A stretch of DNA of 40,211 nucleotides, taken from an uncultured Granulicella sp. GTDB taxonomy: Bacteria; Acidobacteriota; Terriglobia; Terriglobales; Acidobacteriaceae. The position numbers and the translations under genes were made by a program. The notes beneath the pieces are model-generated. The model ran no database searches. It saw only the letters and a list, made by a program, of their open reading frames with translations, and was not told the origin of the DNA. The stretch is from contig CALMVK010000339.1 of assembly GCA_937873145.1 (NCBI GenBank), forward strand, positions 8,640 through 48,850, in the 5' to 3' direction. Shown piece by piece: positions 24,873 to 34,789 of this stretch. Numbering within the stretch: position 1 is the stretch's first letter; every line of letters starts with the position of its first letter.

Positions 24873-26144
24873 TCACTCTACCCTGCAGATCAGACATTTT
24901 AGATAGCTTGTCTCCGGTAAGCCAAGCATGGCCGGATGATCCGGTGCAGCTCCTCGAGCTTCGATGACCTGCACTCTTCGCTGCGCGTCTACCGCGGCAG
25001 CCGCTACCACGGCAAGGAAGTCCTGTTGACTCACATGTTGCGAGCAAGAACAGGTTGTGAGGATTCCTCCAGGCTCAAGCATCTTCATGGCGCGCAGGTT
25101 CATTTCCTTGTAACCACGCAGCGCGCCTTCCATGGCCCGCTTCGATTTTGCAAACGCGGGTGGATCGAGCACGATCGTTCCGTATTTTTGTCCGCCGGCC
25201 TCAAACTCGCGCAAGAGGTCGAATGCATCCGCCTCGATCCAGTCCACCTTGGCGCGCAGATGAGGGTTGCGCTCAAGATTGCCGTCTGCCACTTCAAGTG
25301 CCGCCCGGCTCGCGTCTACTCCAGTTACGCGTTCGCAGACGCTGGCCAGGTGCAACGCAAAGCCTCCCTGATAGGTGCATACGTCGAGTGCCGAGCCGTG
25401 TGCGTAGTGAGCCGCGGCGGCGTAGTTCAGCCGCTGATCGAGAAACGCGCCGGTTTTCTGCCCGGACAGGGCGTTGTAGGCAAAGTGCATGCCGTTGATG
25501 GTGAATACAGTCGCCAGTTTAGGCTCTGCCTGGTCCGCGAAGAGCGACTCGCCTTCGATCGGCGGCAGGGCTTCCGCAACGCGAACCCGGGGATCGGGCC
25601 GTTCGACGATCGTCGCCGGGGAAAGACGCCGGCGCAGCATATCTGTCGCGGCGGAACGCACATCGTCCTGTGCGGTAGCCTGGGTTAGGAGTTGGAGGAC
25701 GACCAGATCGTTATACCGGTCGATGATGATGCCTGGTAGACGGTCTGCCTCGGAGAAGACCAGCCGGCTGGCGTTGTCGCGGTCCGATTGTGGGATGAGT
25801 GACTCACGCAAGTCGATGGCGGCATGGATGCGTGCTTGGATCTCCGTGAGATATTCAGCACGGCTGAGCGCAGGGCGGTTGGATACCATGCGCAAGGTAA
25901 TCTGCGAGGCGGAACTGAAGGTAGCGCTGCCGAGCGCGATGCCGCGCGCATCGATCACGGACAGGATGCATCCTGGAGTGATCTCCATGCTGCCGACCGG
26001 TGGCAGAAGCTGGTCTACGTCGGATCGATAGACCCATGCGGCACCGGAACGAAGTTTCTCAACGGCTCGCCGTGTAATGACCGCCGCAGGCCCATGCGCA
26101 TGCGGAGATCCGATCCGAAGAGGCGGGAGATCCATTTGCGCCAT
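24873..26144 (-). CDS. Class I SAM-dependent rRNA methyltransferase, RlmI-like
   Basis: PUA-like N-term 'ITRRAVEKLRSGAAWVYRSDV'; 'ALDVCTYQGGFALHLA..VTGVDASRAALEVADGN'; 'IVLDPPAFAKSKRAMEGALRGYKEMNLRAMKMLEPGGILTTCSCSQHV'. Confidence 0.93.
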   Translation of the reverse strand: MAQMDLPPLRIGSPHAHGPAAVITRRAVEKLRSGAAWVYRSDVDQLLPPVGSMEITPGCILSVIDARGIALGSATFSSASQITLRMVSNRPALSRAEYLTEIQARIHAAIDLRESLIPQSDRDNASRLVFSEADRLPGIIIDRYNDLVVLQLLTQATAQDDVRSAATDMLRRRLSPATIVERPDPRVRVAEALPPIEGESLFADQAEPKLATVFTINGMHFAYNALSGQKTGAFLDQRLNYAAAAHYAHGSALDVCTYQGGFALHLASVCERVTGVDASRAALEVADGNLERNPHLRAKVDWIEADAFDLLREFEAGGQKYGTIVLDPPAFAKSKRAMEGALRGYKEMNLRAMKMLEPGGILTTCSCSQHVSQQDFLAVVAAAAVDAQRRVQVIEARGAAPDHPAMLGLPETSYLKCLICRVE

Positions 26145-26552
26145 ACTCTATGGTCGCATGAAGCCGTCGTGCTGAGATCTCTGTGCGATCGAGTGGCTAG
26201 TTTTCCAACGGTCACCCAGGGGATTTCGTAGATCCTGTTGGCTCTCCCGTTTGCGACCGGAATTGTTCCATTTGCCATCAACTTAGAGAGGTCATCCACA
26301 TTCAGTCCGAAGCCGAAGCGCTGTTGTTGCGTGCGGTCCGGATTACGCGCCATGTTCATCCGGGCGGAGATGATGTCTTGCGGCGGGCTCCGGCAGGAGC
26401 AGTTGCCGGTGCAACAGAGATTAGCCCAGGGCACGCTGACCTCTGCGCTGACTCTAACTGCTTCTAAACAAAGCTAGAATTAGATGACCTACGGCTTCGT
26501 TCTTACGCTAATGAAGCTGCTGTTTCCTTTTCCATCCCACAAAAGGATCATT

Positions 26553-27767
26553 ATGCGCCGTATCGATGTCCTCATTCTTGGAGCCGGCGCTGCCGGATTG
26601 ATGTGCGCCATGGAGGCTGGCCGGCGTGGCCGTAAGGTGCTGGTCGTGGATCATGCTGACCGCGTGGGAAAGAAAATCCTGATTTCTGGCGGCGGCCGTT
26701 GCAATTTCACCAACCTGCACTGTACGGCAGAGAATTTTCTCTCTGAAAATCCACACTTCTCCCGTTCCGCGTTGGCGAGGTTTACCTCGGCTGACATGAT
26801 CGCATTAGTTGAGCGCCATGGGATTGCGTATCATGAAAAGACGCTTGGGCAGCTTTTCTGCGATAGAACCGCGCGCGACATGACGGACCTGCTTGAACGC
26901 GAGTGCGCTGAGGCTGGAGTTCAGATCGAAGTGGGAGTCTCCATAGGCTCCGTCCGCCATGGTGAGCAAGGCTTCACGGTGGAAACATCCGGCGGCTTAC
27001 TTGCTGCGAGTTCTCTCGTCGTCGCCACAGGTGGGCTTTCCATTCCGAAGATTGGTGCCACTGGCCTGGGTTACGATCTTGCACGGCAGTTTGGGTTACG
27101 CATCGTCGAGTGCCGGCCAGGCCTGGTGCCGATTGCCTTCGATAACGCGGATCAAGAACAATGGTGTGATCTTTCCGGCACTTCAACAGAAGTGGTTGCG
27201 CGCCTTGGAACCGACAAGTGGAAGCCGAACTCCCATACCCGTCGCTCTCCGAACTTCCGGGAGAAACTGCTCATCACGCATCGCGGTCTTAGCGGTCCGG
27301 CAGCATTGCAGATCTCTTCCTTCCTAACGCTCGGAACCACCTTGGAGATCGATCTCGCTCCCGGCCGACAGATTCTTCATCCAAACTTGCTCCAGAACAC
27401 CTCACGCGAGGCCTCAGCTTTGCTGATTGCACTCCGGGCTGTGTTGCCTGCGCGCTGGGCAGAACGCTGGCTTCGTCTTAGTCTTTCGGAACCGGTTCCG
27501 CGGCAGCTCTCAAATGCTGCAATTGCCGCGCTTGAGGCCCGCTTGCATGCTTGGCAAGTCATTCCGGCCGGCAACGAAGGTTATATAAAAGCCGAAGTTA
27601 CGGTCGGCGGTGTTGCAACTGATGAACTCGACCCACGAACTTTGGGAAGTCGTAAAATTCCTAAGCTTTTCTTTATTGGTGAAGTGGTTGATGTAACCGG
27701 ATGGCTTGGCGGCTACAACTTTCAGTGGGCGTGGGCTTCCGGCTTTTGCGCCGGGCAAATTTGCTGA
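26553..27767 (+). CDS. HI0933/BaiN-family FAD-dependent oxidoreductase
   Basis: 'DVLILGAGAAGLMCAMEAGRRGRKVLVVDHADRVGKKILISGGGRCNFTN'; C-term 'FFIGEVVDVTGWLGGYNFQWAWASGFCAG'; SD AAGGA before ATG 26553. Confidence 0.95.
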   Translation: MRRIDVLILGAGAAGLMCAMEAGRRGRKVLVVDHADRVGKKILISGGGRCNFTNLHCTAENFLSENPHFSRSALARFTSADMIALVERHGIAYHEKTLGQLFCDRTARDMTDLLERECAEAGVQIEVGVSIGSVRHGEQGFTVETSGGLLAASSLVVATGGLSIPKIGATGLGYDLARQFGLRIVECRPGLVPIAFDNADQEQWCDLSGTSTEVVARLGTDKWKPNSHTRRSPNFREKLLITHRGLSGPAALQISSFLTLGTTLEIDLAPGRQILHPNLLQNTSREASALLIALRAVLPARWAERWLRLSLSEPVPRQLSNAAIAALEARLHAWQVIPAGNEGYIKAEVTVGGVATDELDPRTLGSRKIPKLFFIGEVVDVTGWLGGYNFQWAWASGFCAGQIC

Positions 27768-27775
27768 AAGCAGCC

Positions 27776-30700
27776 TCATTGAATGATTAGGGTCAGCGGC
27801 AGGGTACGTGTCAGCCCTGCCGCTGAACCAGTGACCACGAGAGAGTATGAACCGCTTGGAGTTATGACCGTCGAGGAGCCTGCGGTGCCCGTGCCTGGTT
27901 CCGTCCTCCCCGTGGAGCAGCCGCTGCCACCGATCAAGGCCAAGGTAATAGAGAAAATCAGCAGTTTTTGCTGCCAGCGTTTGCGTCTGCAGAAAAGGCA
28001 GAGTGGAAGCAAAGCCGCAAGCCATGTCTGCGGTCTAGTCCATGGCATAACGGGAGCATCCAGCCGCACTGTTGTTAGACCCGTGGCTACTGTTACTGTC
28101 ATCGGCGTCGAGCCGCCGAGAGCAACACTCGCAGGATTGACCGTGCAGGTACTATGGGCCGGCGCTCCAGTACATGTAAATGTGACAGTTCCGGTTACAT
28201 TTGCCGCAGAGCTCAAGAGAAGGGCATACGTGGCTGCTTGACCGCTGGCTACGGTAAGTGACGACGCACCATTCACAGCTATGGAAAAGTCGGAGCCATT
28301 GCCGGTGAGTTGGATTATTTGAGGGGAGGAGACGGCGCTGTCAACCAAGGTGAGAGTTCCGGAACGTGCGCCGCCTGTGGTGGGTGCAAAGACGATGCCA
28401 AGCGTACAAACTCCCGCCGGGGCCAAGGATTGCCCGCAGGTATTCGAGCCTGCGGGGATCGAGTAGTCTCCAGTGATAGAAACATTCGAAATGGTCAGAA
28501 CTGTTCCACCATTGTTCGTCAGGGTCACGGTCTGTGGCGCTGAGGTCAGCCCAATCCCGATAGTTCCAAAGGCTAACCCATTGATTGGTGAAACCGACAC
28601 TCCCGGAGGAGCAATCCCGTATCCACTCAACGGCACGGTCTGGCTGCGGAACTGATCAGAGATCGTCAGGACACCGCTTTGCTGTCCTAGGCTTTTGGGC
28701 ACGAAACTTACCAAAAAGGTGCAGGTCGAGTGCGCGTTAAGGGAGTTCCCACAGCCATTTACGACGGTGAAGTCACCCTTTGTAATTTGCGCGGAGATGA
28801 GCGTCAAGGCGACATCTCCTGCATTGATAAGCGTCACAGCCTGGGTTGCACTTGCACTACTCAACTGTTGAGAAGAGAAGCTTAGTGCAGCTACAGACAA
28901 ATTGTCGGTTGCAGGATTGGTAGCGTTTCCACTGAGACTGGCCGTCTGGGTTCCCGCGTCATCTACGACAGTTAGGGTTCCGGAACGTGCGCCGGTCGCG
29001 CTCGGTGCAAAGACGATCGAGACGGTACATCCTGTTTGCGAACTCAATGTCAAGCCGCAGGTGTTTGCAGACATCTTGAAGTCGCCGGAGACAGTCGGTG
29101 TCTGAAGTCCGGCGGTAGCTGTGCCTGTGTTGGAGATGGTGATGTTTTGCACAGCACTTGTTGCTCCCACGCTCGTTACAGGAAAGATTGCCGCAGTGGG
29201 TGTAAGAACGATGGCTGCAGCCGGAGTACCTGTCCCCGAGAGTGCGGCGGTCGCCTGGCCGCCAGCAACGTTGCCATAGACGGTGAGAACGCCGGTGCGC
29301 GAACCCGTAGAAGCCGGAGCGAACCGCACCTGTACAGAGCATGTCGCTCCTTGCGGAACTGGGTTGCCGACGCAGGTGTCGATCTCGTTGAAGTCGCCAG
29401 TGGTCACTATGCTTGAGATCGTGAGATTTGCATTGCCGCTATTAGTGACCGTAATGGTGGTGTACGCGCTGACGGTGCCTACCGCTTGCGCTGAAAAGGT
29501 TGCGGCTGTCGGGCCCAATGCGATGACAGGAAGGGTGGAGGTGGTGGCAGTCAGTAGAGGAATCTGCCAGATGCCGCGGCCGTAGGTTGCCGCACGAAGT
29601 TCCCCCGCACGTCCATCGCCTGTCGGCATTTGCGCGGCCGCTTGCAAGCTCACCACCGGAGCATTCGGCAGCGAGCTCCCGAGGACGCTCCAGCAGTTAC
29701 CGCTGGTGCAGGTGGAGATGTTGGTCGTTACATAGACTCCTGTGTCCAACGCGACGTAGACGGTATTCGCATCGTTCGGGTCCACTGCAACGCTGTTTGC
29801 CGGTGCGTTTGGGAGGTTGGAGGTGACGTTGGTCCAATGCAAACCACCATCCACGGAGCGGTACACGTGAGGTGAACTTGCGCCGACCTGGCTGAACCCG
29901 GCAAGCGTGGCATAGACGGTATTTCCGGTGGCGTCATGCGCATCTGCAGCGATTGCAGAGACGTCGAAACCTTGCGGGTTGAAGACGCCCGCGTCGGCGG
30001 CATCATTGGTTACGGCACCCAGCGCCGCGTCGCGCCAAGCGGTGGTGTTGCTTGCGGTATTTCCCGCGGCGGTCACAAAGAGATGGCCACCAAGATTTTG
30101 GCCGCCGTCCAGCACTCCGGCAAGGCCAGCGTAGAGTATCTCTGATCCTGCGTTTTGGTTTGCAGTCGAAAGATTAGCGGGTCCTCCGGCTGCAAGGGAT
30201 CGCACGAGAGGCGCTCCAGTCCCACAGGCATTTGCGGCAGGCGTAGCAAAGGGAGCGCTGATGGCGTTTGCGCCGGACCAGACCGCTCCACCAGTTGCCG
30301 CACCACGCCACACTCGGCAGGTTCCCGCAATGAGGCTGGACGTGAGCGTTGGATCAAGCAGCCAAGGTGCATCCGTCTCGGCCAAGTCTCCACCGACCTG
30401 GGCCGAGCCGATGACAGTTGCGGCAAAGTCACTGGAGCTACAGGCTGAGCCTGAAGTGCAGCGTGCGATGTTGACTCCGGCGCCAGTGGAGAGATACCAC
30501 AGTTGCGGATTGGCTGGATCGATGGCGACCGTTCCTCCTTCGCCCGTCGCAAGCTGGGTCCAGGCGCTTGCCGCAGATGCTGTGCCGGCGGTTCCCAAGG
30601 CTCCCAGGCCGGCCAAGAGCGTGCCGCCGGCTGCAGGCGGCTGCGCGAAAGATACGACCTCCGCGAGCGATCCGATTCCTGCGTTGAGGTTCTGAAAGTG

Positions 30701-32326
30701 ATTTGCATCGTCAAGCGAACACGCAGCCGCCTGCTCGTTGACGCCGTCTGTTGAGCGATAGAGACCGCCATCGTTTCCAACGTAGAGCAGAGGCGCGCCG
30801 GAGCCCTTGAGCGACGCGATGGCATGCTGTGCGGGTGCGACTCCCGCTGGGTTAACACAGCCATTCTGCGCGTTGGTTGTGTTCCGCAAGGTGCATCCTG
30901 CGGCAAGGCTGCAGCGATAGAGGTCGATTGTGCCTGCGTACAGCAGAGTGTCATTTCCGGACGGAATGGCGTTCAAAGCAAGATCGTAATCGGCCTGCAA
31001 GATGACCTTGCTGCCGCTGCCAACTTCGAGTGGCGCTGCGTTCAACGCTGTGCCGAAGAGCACGGTGGAGTTGCCGCAAGCCGTGCCAGAGAGTGCGCAC
31101 ACATCCTGATAGAGCCCCTGATCGCGGTTTGCCAGGTCTACAGTAAGGGCGAAGGTGTCACCGGTTGTGGGCTGAACGGCAAGCACGCCGCGGAAGATTG
31201 GGCAGACTGAGCTGCCAGAGGAGCCCAAGGGCGGACACGCCGTTGTGGTCAATCCGGTTCCTGGCTGGTGAAGCAGACGCGTCCAGGTTTGACCGTCGAC
31301 CGACTCATAGTAGCCGTGCGCGCGTACCGCTGCGTAGAACCGCTGCCGGATGGGGTTCCAAACCACTGAGGTTGCGGCCTTGCCGCCGCCGTTGCCGCCG
31401 AGAGGCAAAGGTGTCTGGACGATCTGACTGCCATCCTGGATGGTTGCCATCTGCCATGTCACACCACCATCGCTCGACCAGTAGAGACCCATGACGCTGT
31501 TGAGAGTGTTGGCTGCATGCACCACGTCGCCTTCTGCGGATTCTGAGAAGGCCGCGACGACAAGGGATGGGGTGGATGACGAAAAAGCGATGCCCGCCAC
31601 GGCGAGACCCAGAAAGGAGTGATTGCCTGAGACACCGTCCAAGGCTTGTTGCGCCAAGGTCCAGGTAACGCCGCCGTCTACGGAGCGCAGGATGCCCTCG
31701 CCGTAGTAGGAGTCCGTTGCATCGTTTGGATCGCCCGTTCCAGCCAGCAAAACGCCGTTGCTCATGGCCATTGCACCAATGCTAAGCGACGGCAGCACAG
31801 CGCCGCCTGGACTGAAGACAGGCAGCGTGTCGGTCAAAGGAGTGAAAGTTACCGCGCCTGCCGAACCCGCAGCGTTGGTCGACTTCCAGATGCCGCCACC
31901 GGTGGTGCCCATGTACAGGGTGTTGCCGGTCACATCGGCCGGATCGATCGCCAGCGCCGTGACACGGCCAGTGATGTTGCCGTATAACGGGCTGACTACC
32001 TGTCCGGGGCCCACCGGAGTCCAAGCCGCACTCAAGGTCGTGGTATGCGGCTGAGCCAAGACTGCCTGGGCCATGGCCTGATGCTGCTGCCGCGCGCTTA
32101 CGAGCGCTTGCGCTGCGGGAACCGAAGTCGAGGTCCTTCCCCGGAGGAATCGCTGTGTCCCGGTCTTGCGGGAGGAAGCCCGGCCTAGAGCGATGGGCTC
32201 CGAGGAGGATGTCTGTCCGATGAGATAGACCGGCGTCAGCGCCATGCAGAAAACAAGGAGCGCCCAGAACCAAGCATGGCTACGGGAGAGCGGGAGCAGA
32301 GAAGATCTGGAGTCTGCGGATCGCAT
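27776..32326 (-). CDS. Large exported BNR/sialidase-like repeat protein with four choice-of-anchor-D-type domains and C-terminal Ig-like domain
   Basis: 1516 aa; 'YRSVDGGLHWTNVTSNLPNAPANSVAVDPNDANTVYVALDTGVY' BNR-type repeats; four repeated 'SGDFxxxxNTCGxxLxxxxxCTVxIVFAPxxxGxRSGTLTVxD' modules; SD AGAAGG. Confidence 0.9.
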   Translation of the reverse strand: MRSADSRSSLLPLSRSHAWFWALLVFCMALTPVYLIGQTSSSEPIALGRASSRKTGTQRFLRGRTSTSVPAAQALVSARQQHQAMAQAVLAQPHTTTLSAAWTPVGPGQVVSPLYGNITGRVTALAIDPADVTGNTLYMGTTGGGIWKSTNAAGSAGAVTFTPLTDTLPVFSPGGAVLPSLSIGAMAMSNGVLLAGTGDPNDATDSYYGEGILRSVDGGVTWTLAQQALDGVSGNHSFLGLAVAGIAFSSSTPSLVVAAFSESAEGDVVHAANTLNSVMGLYWSSDGGVTWQMATIQDGSQIVQTPLPLGGNGGGKAATSVVWNPIRQRFYAAVRAHGYYESVDGQTWTRLLHQPGTGLTTTACPPLGSSGSSVCPIFRGVLAVQPTTGDTFALTVDLANRDQGLYQDVCALSGTACGNSTVLFGTALNAAPLEVGSGSKVILQADYDLALNAIPSGNDTLLYAGTIDLYRCSLAAGCTLRNTTNAQNGCVNPAGVAPAQHAIASLKGSGAPLLYVGNDGGLYRSTDGVNEQAAACSLDDANHFQNLNAGIGSLAEVVSFAQPPAAGGTLLAGLGALGTAGTASAASAWTQLATGEGGTVAIDPANPQLWYLSTGAGVNIARCTSGSACSSSDFAATVIGSAQVGGDLAETDAPWLLDPTLTSSLIAGTCRVWRGAATGGAVWSGANAISAPFATPAANACGTGAPLVRSLAAGGPANLSTANQNAGSEILYAGLAGVLDGGQNLGGHLFVTAAGNTASNTTAWRDAALGAVTNDAADAGVFNPQGFDVSAIAADAHDATGNTVYATLAGFSQVGASSPHVYRSVDGGLHWTNVTSNLPNAPANSVAVDPNDANTVYVALDTGVYVTTNISTCTSGNCWSVLGSSLPNAPVVSLQAAAQMPTGDGRAGELRAATYGRGIWQIPLLTATTSTLPVIALGPTAATFSAQAVGTVSAYTTITVTNSGNANLTISSIVTTGDFNEIDTCVGNPVPQGATCSVQVRFAPASTGSRTGVLTVYGNVAGGQATAALSGTGTPAAAIVLTPTAAIFPVTSVGATSAVQNITISNTGTATAGLQTPTVSGDFKMSANTCGLTLSSQTGCTVSIVFAPSATGARSGTLTVVDDAGTQTASLSGNATNPATDNLSVAALSFSSQQLSSASATQAVTLINAGDVALTLISAQITKGDFTVVNGCGNSLNAHSTCTFLVSFVPKSLGQQSGVLTISDQFRSQTVPLSGYGIAPPGVSVSPINGLAFGTIGIGLTSAPQTVTLTNNGGTVLTISNVSITGDYSIPAGSNTCGQSLAPAGVCTLGIVFAPTTGGARSGTLTLVDSAVSSPQIIQLTGNGSDFSIAVNGASSLTVASGQAATYALLLSSAANVTGTVTFTCTGAPAHSTCTVNPASVALGGSTPMTVTVATGLTTVRLDAPVMPWTRPQTWLAALLPLCLFCRRKRWQQKLLIFSITLALIGGSGCSTGRTEPGTGTAGSSTVITPSGSYSLVVTGSAAGLTRTLPLTLIIQ

Positions 32327-32424
32327 GTTGCCTTCTTACTACCAAACAAAGTTAGGCATACATCGCCTGAGGACTCTATCGGCAGATCCGCAAATTTCTT
32401 CAGTCCAATCTGCACTGATTTTCT

Positions 32425-33783
32425 TCAGCAATGTACAACTTTTGGGGATTGGATGGATCGAGTGGCGTTTCTGGAGTCGATGACCAACTGCGCCTCAGCA
32501 ACAATCCTTCGAAAGTCGTAGGCACTGTGGTCGGTCAGGATGAGAACACAATCGAAGTGCCTCACTTGCTCAAGCGGCGTCGACTCCATCTGTATGGAGT
32601 AGTGGCGACCCGTGCCCACGCGCGGGAAGTAAGGGTCGTTGTAGGCGACCTGCGCACCCGCCGCAAGCAGCAGTTGCATGACGGTCAGCGCCGGCGACTC
32701 ACGCAGATCATCCACATCCCGCTTGTAGGCCACGCCGAGCACCAGTACCCGGGCGTCCTTGAGCAGCTTGCCTTCCCGCTCGAGAGCTCGTCTCGTCGTC
32801 TGCACCACATACGCCGGCATGGACTCATTGACCTCACCCGCTAGCTCGATGAACTTCGTCTCAAACCCAAACTGTTTGGCCTTCCACGTCAGATAGAACG
32901 GGTCTACAGGGATGCAGTGACCTCCCACGCCCGGGCCTGGATAGAAGGGTTGAAACCCGAACGGCTTGGTTGCGGCAGCCGCGATGACCTCCCAGAGATC
33001 GATTCCCATGTGCAGGCAAAGCTGCTTCATCTCGTTGATGAGGGCAATGTTTACCGCGCGATAGATGTTCTCAAGCAGCTTCGTCATCTCGGCCGCAGCC
33101 GTGGACGACATGGCCACCGTTCTCGCAAACACCACGCCATAGAGTGCGCACGCGGCCTCGGTGGCCCGCGCGTCCACACCCCCTACTACCTTCGGTACGC
33201 TGCGTCGCGGCACGGTAAGGTTGCCGGGGTCCTCTCGCTCCGGTGAGAACGCCACGAGCACGCCCTCGACCGACTGCGGGTCCCCGCCTGCGCGCTGTAC
33301 CTGGAGTCCGTGGCGCTCAATGGTGGTTACCACGATCTCTTCCGTGGTGCCGGGGTAGGTTGTACTCTCAAGCACCACGAGTTGTCCCAGCCGCAGATGC
33401 GGTGCGATCGACTCCATGGTCGCTACCACAGCGCGCATGTCGGGCGTGTGATCCGGGTAGAGGGGCGTGGGTACGCAGATCAGGATCGCGTCCACGGAGG
33501 CTATCTCCGCATACTCCCTTGTGGCTCGGAATCCACGGGCCTGGGCGGCTGCGATGTGCTCCGGCGTGATCCGGTGGATGTAGCTTTGTCCCGCGTTCAG
33601 CGCGCGTACTTTTGCCTCGTCGATATCAAAGCCGGTGACCGCAAAGCCGTCTTGGCTTAAGAGCAGCGTCAGAGGCAGCCCGACGTAGCCGAGCCCTACC
33701 ACGCCTACACGCAGAGTCCTGCTCTCAACCCGTGCACTCCACTCCGCCATGCTGCGTACCGGCATGAAGATGGTGCCGGTCAA
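32425..33783 (-). CDS. UDP-N-acetyl-hexosamine 6-dehydrogenase (WbpA/WbpO/TviB-like nucleotide-sugar dehydrogenase)
   Basis: 'LRVGVVGLGYVGLPLTLLLSQDGFAVTGFDID...GPGVGGHCIPVDPFYLTWKAK'; candidate TTG start 33783 with GGAGG SD; alternative ATGs at 33765 and 33750. Confidence 0.92.
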   Translation of the reverse strand: MTGTIFMPVRSMAEWSARVESRTLRVGVVGLGYVGLPLTLLLSQDGFAVTGFDIDEAKVRALNAGQSYIHRITPEHIAAAQARGFRATREYAEIASVDAILICVPTPLYPDHTPDMRAVVATMESIAPHLRLGQLVVLESTTYPGTTEEIVVTTIERHGLQVQRAGGDPQSVEGVLVAFSPEREDPGNLTVPRRSVPKVVGGVDARATEAACALYGVVFARTVAMSSTAAAEMTKLLENIYRAVNIALINEMKQLCLHMGIDLWEVIAAAATKPFGFQPFYPGPGVGGHCIPVDPFYLTWKAKQFGFETKFIELAGEVNESMPAYVVQTTRRALEREGKLLKDARVLVLGVAYKRDVDDLRESPALTVMQLLLAAGAQVAYNDPYFPRVGTGRHYSIQMESTPLEQVRHFDCVLILTDHSAYDFRRIVAEAQLVIDSRNATRSIQSPKVVHC

Positions 33784-34736
33784 CGTCTCGCCTCCGCTGC
33801 CAGCTCCGCGCGGACCCACTCCACCGTGCGCCGCAGGCCCTCTGCAAAGCTCACGCGCGGCCGATAGCCGAAGGCTTCCGCCGCGGCCGAGATATCCGCG
33901 TGCGAGTCACGTACGTCTCCGGGACGAGCCGGCTGGTAGAGCGCTGGCTGGTCGAAGCCGACGATCTCCGCCAGCAACGTGTACGTGTCGTTGAGGGTAT
34001 GCCGCTCTCCACGCGCCACGTTGAATACCTGGCCAGCTACGCGTCGAGGCTCAGCCGATAGAGCCAGCAGGTTGGCTTCAACTACATCGTCCACATAGGT
34101 GAAGTCGCGTCCTTGCTCTCCATCTCCAAAGATCACCGGCCGCTCACCCTGCAACATCTGCCGAGCCCACTTCGCGATTACGCCGGCGTAGGCCGACGCT
34201 GGATCCTGTCGTGGGCCAAAGACATTGAAGTAGCGCAGGCAGACCGTCTCAAGCCCGTACACCTGCCAGTAGGATTGCATGTAAAGCTCCCCTGCTACCT
34301 TCTGCACCGGGTAGGGCGCGATGGGCTTGGGCGTCATCGTCTCCTGCCTGGGAAAGCCGGGTTGGTTGCCATAGGCAGAGGACGACGCCGCGAAGATCAC
34401 GCGCCGGACCCCTGCGGAACGCGCAGCTTCAAGCACGTTGAAGGTGCCGTCAAGGTTGTTCTCATGGCTGGTGCGTGGATCTTGGACCGATCGTGGCACA
34501 CTCGGCAGGGCTGCTTCATGCAGCACGAAGTCCACGTCCTTGCATGCGGCTTGCACTGCCGCTGCATCGCGCAGGTCGGCTTCAATGAACTCTATGCCAG
34601 CGGCCGCATCAAGATTTTTTGGGCGGCCCGTGGAGAAGTTGTCCAACCCACGCACATAGGCCCCGCGCGCAAGCAAAGCTTGCGCCAGGTGCGAACCGAT
34701 GAATCCAGCCACTCCGGTGATGAGGTAAGTAGACAA
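33780..34736 (-). CDS. NAD-dependent epimerase (UDP-GlcNAc 4-epimerase WbpP/TviC-like)
   Basis: 'YLITGVAGFIGSHLAQALLARGAYVRGLDNFSTGRPKNL...SHENNLDGTFNVLEAAR...YPVQKVAGELY' (GxxGxxG, YxxxK); apparent TTG start. Confidence 0.92.
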   Translation of the reverse strand: MSTYLITGVAGFIGSHLAQALLARGAYVRGLDNFSTGRPKNLDAAAGIEFIEADLRDAAAVQAACKDVDFVLHEAALPSVPRSVQDPRTSHENNLDGTFNVLEAARSAGVRRVIFAASSSAYGNQPGFPRQETMTPKPIAPYPVQKVAGELYMQSYWQVYGLETVCLRYFNVFGPRQDPASAYAGVIAKWARQMLQGERPVIFGDGEQGRDFTYVDDVVEANLLALSAEPRRVAGQVFNVARGERHTLNDTYTLLAEIVGFDQPALYQPARPGDVRDSHADISAAAEAFGYRPRVSFAEGLRRTVEWVRAELAAEARR

Positions 34737-34789
34737 CGCGTGCGCCAGCTTTCAGCTTATCAACTTACGCACGCGCTGCCGTTTACGGT

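Noticed and set aside
26015-26434. 139-aa minus-strand ORF ahead of the RlmI-like gene
   Set aside because: Overlaps the conserved N-terminus of the methyltransferase by about 130 bp and has no recognised domain; may be a chance ORF, though an upstream leader peptide cannot be excluded
28280-29540. Repeats in the 1516-aa gene as a CRISPR-like or mobile repeat
   Set aside because: Repeats are in frame and explained by duplicated choice-of-anchor protein modules
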